Positions 57,335 to 64,000 of a stretch of DNA of 64,000 bases are shown one piece after another (position 1 is the stretch's first letter; each line of letters opens with the position of its first letter). This stretch comes from Paraescarpia echinospica. Lineage: Eukaryota; Annelida; Polychaeta; Sabellida; Siboglinidae. The notes under the pieces were generated by a model. The model did no database searches. It had not been told where the DNA came from and saw only the letters and a program-made list of their open reading frames with translations. Location: positions 47,053,207 through 47,117,206 of the forward strand of contig CM034541.1 in NCBI GenBank assembly GCA_020002185.1, written 5' to 3'. Made by a program: the position numbers and the translations under genes.

Positions 57335-59880
57335 AATAATAATAATAATAATACGATAACTTTTAATGCGTCTAAATCCTTGGAAACCAAGCCCAGAGGC
57401 GCATCAAGACAAAAGGATTGGTCAATCTTAAAATCCATAAGCAGTATTCCAGTTGTCAATAGATGGGTCAAGGCGCTAAGGAGCTACGGTGGATAAGCAA
57501 GGTTGTAAAGATAAGTTTTTTAAATGACGACGGAATGTTGTCTTATTTTTAACTGATCTAACACTAAGAGGGAGCATATTCCAAAGAGTTGGTGCAGCAA
57601 CAGAAAAAGCCCTAGTTCCAATGTTAGTGTTGACTCTACGAACAAAACCTAAGTCAGAACTAAATGATCGAAGCTGGATAGGTTTTCTTACAGGAGTAAG
57701 CAGTGAATGCAAATAAGATGGTTGCTTATTGGACAATGCCTGGTATGTAATGGTACAGATCTTAAATATTATACGTTATCGTACAGGAAGCCAATGCAAG
57801 TTTTCTACGCTGCATTGGAGTACCAATAATGATCTATCCAGTTTCATTTGCATTTAATCTCAACTTGCTGTCAGTCATCCAGTGGAAGATATATTGAAGG
57901 CAATCACTAAGTTGGTTAAGGGGGCGATTTATATCCGGGGTAGCCAACGAAATGTAGATCTGAGTATCATCAGCATAAAGATGATTATCCAAGTTATGTC
58001 TTTGTATAACAGAGCTTAGTGGCGTGGTGTAAAGAGTAAAAAGCAAAGGCCCAAGAACAGAACCCTGGGGAACACCAAATAAAGTTGGCAGTGCTGCCGG
58101 AAAGCAGTTCCCAATCTTTACGGTTTTATATATATCAGTTAGGTATGAAGAAAACTAGCTTAGAGCTGTGCCAGATATGCCGTACCACTTTAATAAGCGT
58201 TCAGTGAGAATGTTGTGATCAATCGCGTCAAAAGCGGCAGAGATATCTAGTAAGATAACTGTTCCATTATTAATGTTCAAGTTAATGTCATTATGAACCT
58301 TTAAGAGGGCAGTCTTTGTTGAATGAAACTGTCTATATGCTAATTGTGACACATTAGTTAAGACATATGTGCTAATGTGAGACCTTAGACGACTTGCTAC
58401 CACCTTTTCTAGTATTTTGGAAATAAAGCTGAGCTTAGAAATATGTATATAACTGTTTAGGTCTTGGTTAGGCAGAGATGACTTCTTAAGAAGTGGTGTG
58501 ACATGGGCATATTTGATATCATCAGGAAAACAGCCAGAGCAAAGTAATCCATTTATAATAAATGTTATAGGTCCAATTAGTGTATCAAGATATGTTTTTA
58601 GCAATATTGTTGGAAATGCATCAAGTTCACAAGACTTATTTGGGGAGGACCCAACTTCATCAACTGTTGCAGGTTCAAATGATACAGTAGAGAATTTACT
58701 TGTGGAAAGTCCACACTGACATTACTTAAATTATGACGTGGGAAAGCAGAACGAATAATGTTGATTTTATTCTTAAAGTGACTAGAGAACGAATCACAGA
58801 GACTTAATTGACACATGATCAGCTAGCGATGGAGCAGGCCGTCTATGTAGAATATTATTGATGCAGTTTCATAACTGACGCGGATTATCAGACTTATTTA
58901 TTACCATATTTGTATAATAATCTGATTTAGCTTTGACCATTTGTCTGTTACGGAGGTGACATTGCTTAGAATAGCGCGACCTGTCAAAAGGCGAGCGTGA
59001 TTTGCGCCATACACGCTCTAAGTAACGACGACGCCTTTTAGATAGAATTTCGGAAGTCATCCATGGAGCCGTTGGCCTTTCTGACACACATTTGGATTTC
59101 ATAGGTGCATGTTTGTTAAATGATGCATTGCGCACAGTACTGTTTGTAATGTTTATATAAGTCAGATATATGTTCTTTTGGATATGTGATAAGGTCAGAT
59201 TTAATTATATCAGCCATTAAAGCTGTAATGTCAATGTGAATGGCTCTGTAAGACACATTATGTTTCGACTCTAATGGAGGCATAGAAACGTTAACATGAC
59301 AATATGGTGATCTGATAAACCATCTGAACCAGTAGGAGCTTGGATATTATTACAAGTTGAACGGGTTATTAAGAGGTCAAGCCAATGGCCATGTATATGT
59401 GTCAAAAAGGTAACATGTTGTTTCAAATCAAAGGATGCCAGAATATCATTAAACGTAGTTGTAGTTGTAGAAGGTATATCTAAATGAAGATTAAAATCAC
59501 CAAGAATGTAAAATTCTGAATGAATGGTTGCAAAATTTTCCAACAGATCCTGACATATTCAAAGAAATTTGCTGGGTGTCCTGGTGGAAGATATATACAA
59601 ACAAAATATGCGGAGAAAGAAGAATCTGAAATTTCAGCACAGGTGAACTCAAAACTGGAGTATTCAGGGTTGGAATGTAATTTAACTTTGAACCATTACT
59701 TAGGCTTGTTTGCTCGCTGGGGGCATAGGCCATCGACCATGGTCCTCCACTCTTGTCGGCTTGATGCCATTTTCTCAATTTCTTTCCATTATGTTAGTGT
59801 ATTTCATACTGAAGATAATAGAGAGGCAAACAATCCGATAGACCTGTTAGTCAGGACCGAATTTTCGAAAAAGTGAACCC
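57335..59880 (-). pseudogene. CR1/L2-like LINE, endonuclease to 3' end, decayed
   Basis: From the minus-strand 5' side: ILGDFNLHLDIPST and HWLDLLITRS with GLSDHHIVM (endonuclease, 59543-59271), then APWMTSEI and RRRRYLERVW (linker), then VTPLLKKSSL, LSFISKILEKVVASRL, AYRQFHSTKTALLKVHND, ILLDISAAFDAIDHN (RT, 58604-58155), [23 protein letters not shown] near 57970, and finally RAFSVAAPTLWNMLPLSVR and TFRRHLK. Many stops and shifts separate these blocks. The 3' region has the same hairpin and (ATT)n tail as the fragment at 46735-47050. It is 5'-truncated within the endonuclease and clearly older than the CR1 upstream. Confidence 0.88.
57367..57403 (-). other. LINE 3'-terminal hairpin, copy 3
   Basis: On the minus strand TGCGCCT faces AGACGCA (one mismatch), with CTTGG pairing CCAAG inside. 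Confidence 0.65.
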
Positions 59881-59907
59881 TATAGGCATTTCTGGTGTAT
59901 AATGATG

Positions 59908-59945
59908 CTGGACATGCTGGACATGCTGGACATGCTGGACATGCT
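59908..59945 (+). repeat. 9-bp tandem repeat (ATGCTGGAC)n
   Basis: Four to five units just before the 26-bp array. Confidence 0.92.
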
Positions 59946-59978
59946 GATTAACGCGATATTCATCTGTGAATGTGAACT

Positions 59979-60421
59979 GTGAAACAATTGAAAACGACAC
60001 CACTGTGAAACAATTGAAAACGACACCACTGTGAAACAATTGAAAACGACACCACTGTGAAACAATTGAAAACGACACCACTGTGCAACAATTGAAAACG
60101 ACACCACTGTGAAACAATTGAAAACGACACCACTGTGAAATAATTGAAAACGACACCACTGTGAAACAATTGAAAACGACACCACTGTGAAACAATTGAA
60201 AACGACACCACTGTGAAATAATTGAAAACGACACCACTGTGAAACAATTGAAAACGACACCACTGTGAAACAATTGAAAACGACACCACTGTGAAACAAT
60301 TGAAAACGACACCATTGTGAAATAATTGAAAACGACACCACTGTGAAACAATTGAAAACGACACCACTGTGAAACAATTGAAAACGACACCACTGTGAAA
60401 CAATTGAAAACGACACCACTG
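59979..60421 (+). repeat. 26-bp minisatellite, 17 units
   Basis: The unit is GTGAAACAATTGAAAACGAC plus ACCACT. Variants are GTGCAACAATTG and GTGAAATAATTG. The unit is not a multiple of three, but no stop arises on the minus strand in any frame, giving three overlapping artefact frames of about 200 codons. Confidence 0.95.
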
Positions 60422-61187
60422 CGCGTATGATGTTTTTTGGCGGCATAAAATCCAATATATGACATGACAATAGTGTTTGTTAGATTGCAATGCCTCCATG
60501 TTATCTTCAGCTGCAAACGAGACGATCCGCTGACCACATCATCGCACGCCAGGGGGCGCTGCTGATTACATCAGTGTCAGTACCCCTTGGCAGATCGCCT
60601 TGCAAAACGCTGAATTGAGCTCGGTCAGTAATATCGACGCCGAACAACATTCGACTGTTTTCGTTTTGGCCAATCGTGGCCCGTCTCGTGCTACACGTAT
60701 TTTATTGGAAATACAAGTGTTTGAATACGCAGTACCGCTTAGCCATTTGTGAGAATTGTCGAACGGATAAATATATTGGGATTTCTTGTAACTCTTTGAT
60801 GTGGGGAGCGGGCATTTGTGCATCATGCCATTTTCGTGGTCCCACAGCAAGGCCGAGGGAGACAAATACACATGGAACAAAGTACAGTTATACGACTAAT
60901 TCAGCGAATCGCACTTTTTGTAGGATATCTGTCAATTGTCACTCTGGCTTGCGAGGGTGGTTAACGACAAAGGTTGCTTGAATTTGACATTATTTTGACA
61001 TTATTTAAATATCATCTACCATTTGGCATAAATCATTCGTCTCGCATGCGTCTGGTACGGACAATAATCGACAGTTAAGACAATCACTGGAAACTCTTGA
61101 CGATCCACTCAGAATGGTTTTAAAACCCAAATTTAAGAACCGCATTTGTTTACGCAATATATTGAGCACTTTCTCTGTAGGGAGTAT
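60422..61187. other. Non-coding, no recognisable element
   Basis: Overlapping frames (60676-60981 plus, 60566-60880 minus) without recognisable domains. A good CTCF-like site lies at 60547. Confidence 0.4.
60547..60562 (+). promoter_or_regulatory. CTCF-like motif
   Basis: CGCCAGGGGGCGCTGC is close to the classical CTCF core. Confidence 0.4.
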
Positions 61188-61305
61188 AACATTATTTAAT
61201 GTTCTTCCCTTGTTGTGCTCATTATGTTATTATATAGGATTTGTCTTAATTTGATTTGTATTGTATTGTAATGAGTTACAATAAATTTGATTTGATTTGA
61301 TTACG
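61188..61305 (+). repeat. Retroelement 3' end R2, copy 2, with (GATTT)n tail
   Basis: It matches 31083-31202 almost base for base (ATTATTTAATGTTCTTCCC through GAGTTACAATAAATTTG) and ends in TTTGATTTGATTTGAT. The copies are in the same direction. Confidence 0.72.
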
Positions 61306-61690
61306 CCCTGGGTATGCCCAATCTGGAATAAACGGCTCATCACTTTGCAACCTCATCCGAACTCTATGTTTCGCATCCTTACCTGTCCCCGAACCGTCGG
61401 TAAGTATATTGGGGTACACTATATATGTAGATCTGACAATCCGTCTCCACCTTTGACGCTCCGTTGATGCCACTGATATTTAAGGACGTCTGACGTCATC
61501 CATTCATTAACTTTGTCCTTTCCTTCGTCTTCTGTATGTTTCTCGCTTCCTCTTGCCTCTCGCGGCGCGCCAAAGCGTTCTTCTGGGGTAGACAGTAAGA
61601 CTGTTCCCTCGACCACCGACGACCCAATTAGACAGAGTTAGCTTTGTTGGTTCAGAGAACCCCAAGGGCTGCACGGTAATCGGCGCATCA
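61306..61690. other. Non-coding; possible degraded LINE on the minus strand
   Basis: The minus strand gives ASTERQRWRRIVRSTY, weakly like the RxxWRxIV word of LINE C-termini. Not enough to call. Confidence 0.25.
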
Positions 61691-61845
61691 CAGGTCTGCT
61701 TGCTCGGAACAGGAACAAACCCAGCCGTTTAGTAAAAAGTAAGGCGCATCGCTCAGTCTAGCATCTGGCACATGGCATGGAAACTGGAAATAGTTGTCTT
61801 TCGGATGACACACTAAGAAATATACAGATCGAATGAGGTCTCCCT
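61691..61845 (+). repeat. SINE remnant
   Basis: GTTGTCTTTCGGATGACACA followed by CTAAGAAATA matches the body block of the SINE at 7465-7790 (GTGTCTTTCGGAAC). Head and tail are not clear. Confidence 0.4.
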
Positions 61846-62029
61846 CTCTACGTCAACATTAGAAGAACTAACACACGGAGACACATGTTTCATATGGCGT
61901 GGACTTGCAGAGTGGCCGCTTTTATTGATTGATGATTTCGGTGTGCTAGACAATACAGTATAACTGGAATTAAAGTAAATTTAACTGGTATAGAGGTGTA
62001 AGTTGTAATTGAGCAATAACGGTAATATA

Positions 62030-62460
62030 GGTAATAGGTAATATAGGTAATAGGTAATAATAGGAAGACGAAAGAAGAAAAAAAGGAAAAATTGAATGAC
62101 AACAATAAGAAAAAGAATTTGAAGAATACGACGAAGAAGAAAGAGAGCAAAACGAAAAAGAGAAAGATGAAATTATAGCAAAAAAATATAACAAGAATAA
62201 GAAGTATTGAAGAATCAGAAGAAGAGCAGAATATAAAGAAGAAGAGGACGCAGACGAAGGAGAAGAAGATGGAACAGATTGAAGAAGAATGAGAAGGAGA
62301 GGAAAAATTTCAGTGAGGAAAGCAGTAGAAGCGGAAAATGAAGACGAAGAAAGAAGTTGAAAGATAAGGAGACGAAGACGATGAAGAAGGAGAGGAAAAA
62401 CCTAGGGGAAAAGAAATAGGAGAAGAACATGTAAAATAAGAAAGAAGAAGGAGTAGAAGA
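62030..62460 (+). repeat. Purine-rich (GAA/GAAG) tract, about 430 bases
   Basis: From about 62055 the plus strand is almost all A and G in irregular GAAGA, GAGAAG and GGAAAA words. The minus strand gives Phe/Ser/Leu-rich artefact frames. Confidence 0.85.
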
Positions 62461-63329
62461 CGTCGGGTTCTTTAGCTATTGGTTTTCCACCCAAAATCCT
62501 TTTCTGTCCAACACTGTACATGTGGTAGAGGGGTCGGCAAGGTGTACCCCCGTTGCGTTTTAATGAAAAACGACTTTCCGGGCCGCCGACCTTCCAGTGA
62601 AGGGGCGGGCCAGCGCCAGTCTGACGCTTGGCAGTTTACTGGGCCATTTTACTGTAAACCCTTCTGACACTTACATGCTACCTTTTCCTTAACAGGTTTC
62701 GAGAAATTCTTTCGAAAAAACCGCCGTAAAATATATCATGCAAATGCAATGTAAAGCCGAAGCGTTAAGTGCAGTGTATAGTTTATGAGGTCTACATATG
62801 AACGAATAAAACTTCCGCTCAATACGACCTATTTACATAATAACACGATCTTGATATTCGCACATTTGGATGGTTAATGTGTTAGAATAGATAGACCTTA
62901 TGTAATATGACGTAATTATTTTTTACCATACAAATTTACCATACTTTCTTATACCGTTAGTTATTCCGGTACCTCAATTGGCAGTCGTGCAGCCAAGGTA
63001 GGTGTCCGTGTATCCACCTTATATAATTATATAAGTAAAAACAAGGCCAACTGCTATTTTCTGTGTGCGTTTTACTTTCGTTTCTGTATATCGCAACTGG
63101 ACTTTTGAGAACTGTACAGCATAGAGGCGAGATCACTATTTCGTTGAGAAAATATGCACCACCGTCAATCCTCCTAGCAAAAATTCTATAGAATTATATT
63201 CAATTCTGTACTATGGAATTCTATTGAATTTGTATATATTTATATAAGACTTTATGTATCCATAACAATTATGTACAACTCTATATAATATCACATATAA
63301 TTATATAGTGCAGTGCGAGACATTAGAGA
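62461..63329. other. Non-coding, no recognisable element
   Basis: A GC-rich patch at 62540-62650, otherwise AT-rich. Near 63185-63310 repeated TATAGAATTATATTC- and CTATGGAATTCTATTGAATT-like words form weak palindromes. Confidence 0.4.
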
Positions 63330-63923
63330 GTGTCTGCAAGCATACCGATCTCGATTCCCTTCCCTATCCCTAAAGCGCTGTTCGATCGGTGTCGATTGTT
63401 GGAGATACGTAACCATCAGGAGTGTCTGCATCACGGCGTTTCACGCGCCAACGTATCGTACATTTATGTCCTTTTCAGCTGGACATGTGGTCCTAATCAC
63501 AAGCTCAAATGGACAGACCATAATGCATCTAGATCATTTTGGAATTATGTACAAAAGCACATCACATCGAAGACAGGATGCACGGTTTTTAACGCAGGCG
63601 CCTTTTACGAGATTTGGATTTGCCTGTTTATATTCGTAAATACTTCACCCAAGACAACTTTTCTAACAGTTTATTTCCAAAAAATTTACGGAATATGTAT
63701 TAGTGATTTAGCATATAGATATCTTACGGAAGAATTTGATCAGTTTTTGTGTGAAAACAACAAAAACGATTGTACGCACGATTTGTGCCCCCACCTTTAT
63801 GTTTTACATGCTGAGACAGGTCTTAAAAAAAAAAATTATGATGCATTAAACACAACAGCAATTAAAATCAAAAACAGTTGTATGTACAATGCTGTCATAT
63901 TGTTTACTTTGATTCATCCATAA
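63330..63923 (+). CDS. Unrecognised 197-codon open frame, hypothetical
   Basis: The frame starts MSASIPISIPFPIPKALFD and ends SCMYNAVILFTLIHP. It carries about ten cysteines and mixed hydrophobic stretches (WICLFIFV near residue 95), no convincing signal peptide and no repeat. It is the longest non-repeat, non-transposon frame in the window and lies in AT-rich DNA, where long frames by chance are rarer. No splice sites or polyadenylation signal were convincing, and an overlapping 108-codon frame exists in another register. It may be a host exon, an unknown element or chance. Confidence 0.25.
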   Translation: MSASIPISIPFPIPKALFDRCRLLEIRNHQECLHHGVSRANVSYIYVLFSWTCGPNHKLKWTDHNASRSFWNYVQKHITSKTGCTVFNAGAFYEIWICLFIFVNTSPKTTFLTVYFQKIYGICISDLAYRYLTEEFDQFLCENNKNDCTHDLCPHLYVLHAETGLKKKNYDALNTTAIKIKNSCMYNAVILFTLIHP

Positions 63924-64000
63924 TTTGAACGTAAAATCGATAGGGATTGCGCTTATCGATCACCCCTGTCGGTTGCGTATTTACTTATCCGATCGACACA

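Noticed and set aside
59851..60537. Three overlapping minus-strand frames of 179-228 codons with VVSFSIVSQWCRFQLFHSG repeats
   Set aside because: All come from the 26-bp minisatellite read in its three registers.
61276..61616. LINE C-terminal fragment on the minus strand
   Set aside because: Only a RWRRIV word is suggestive; no second diagnostic block lies in order, so it is left as a weak possibility.

Overview
This window looks like an intergenic or intronic, repeat-dominated stretch of an animal nuclear genome, probably a marine invertebrate and possibly a mollusc or other lophotrochozoan. Support for this: animal-type transposons (hAT, Ty3/Gypsy, pogo, CR1 and RTE LINEs, tRNA-derived SINEs), a spliceosomal intron in one transposase, very many micro- and minisatellites, and no operons or dense gene array. 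I recognise no complete host protein-coding gene and no rRNA or tRNA gene. The species guess is inference only.

Layout. 1-5190: the 3' end of a hAT transposon (transposase C-terminus 2-202, terminal inverted repeat 5158-5190), split by a young Ty3/Gypsy retrotransposon (224-4863) with an open 1415-codon gag-pol frame, 139-bp LTRs with one mismatch and a CCGCC target duplication. 5191-22555: decayed SINEs, LINE 3' fragments (8556-8900, 10475-11470, 12625-12800, 14901-15434, 19620-21960), two dispersed-repeat pairs, long (GT)n and (TCTG)n tracts, and several GC-richer single-copy-looking stretches that may be regulatory. 22556-27950: a SINE whose 3' tail runs straight into a 5.2-kb satellite of 44-bp units. 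28768-29908 and 38537-39672: two almost identical 1.14-kb arms in inverted orientation around 8.6 kb that holds minisatellites, a SINE and a 3238-bp pogo-class DNA transposon (33990-37227).

39673-52600: a second SINE whose tail became a tandem array (40953-41420), a 58-bp repeat with alternating A/B monomers (43360-43893), a dispersed-repeat pair, a LINE 3' end with a conserved hairpin, a trinucleotide tract and long unannotated DNA. 52600-56955: an almost full-length CR1-type LINE on the minus strand with zinc-finger/esterase ORF1 and endonuclease/RT ORF2, broken by a few stops and shifts. 57335-59880: an older, more decayed LINE, also minus. 59979-60421: 26-bp minisatellite. 60422-64000: LINE and SINE scraps, a purine-rich tract and an unrecognised 197-codon frame.

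How the parts act together: the autonomous LINEs supply reverse transcriptase of the kind that SINEs use; the SINE and LINE 3' ends are repeatedly where tandem arrays begin; DNA transposons and an LTR element are nested in one another. Only the Gypsy element looks potentially competent. The most notable theme is the birth of satellite arrays from SINE tails.
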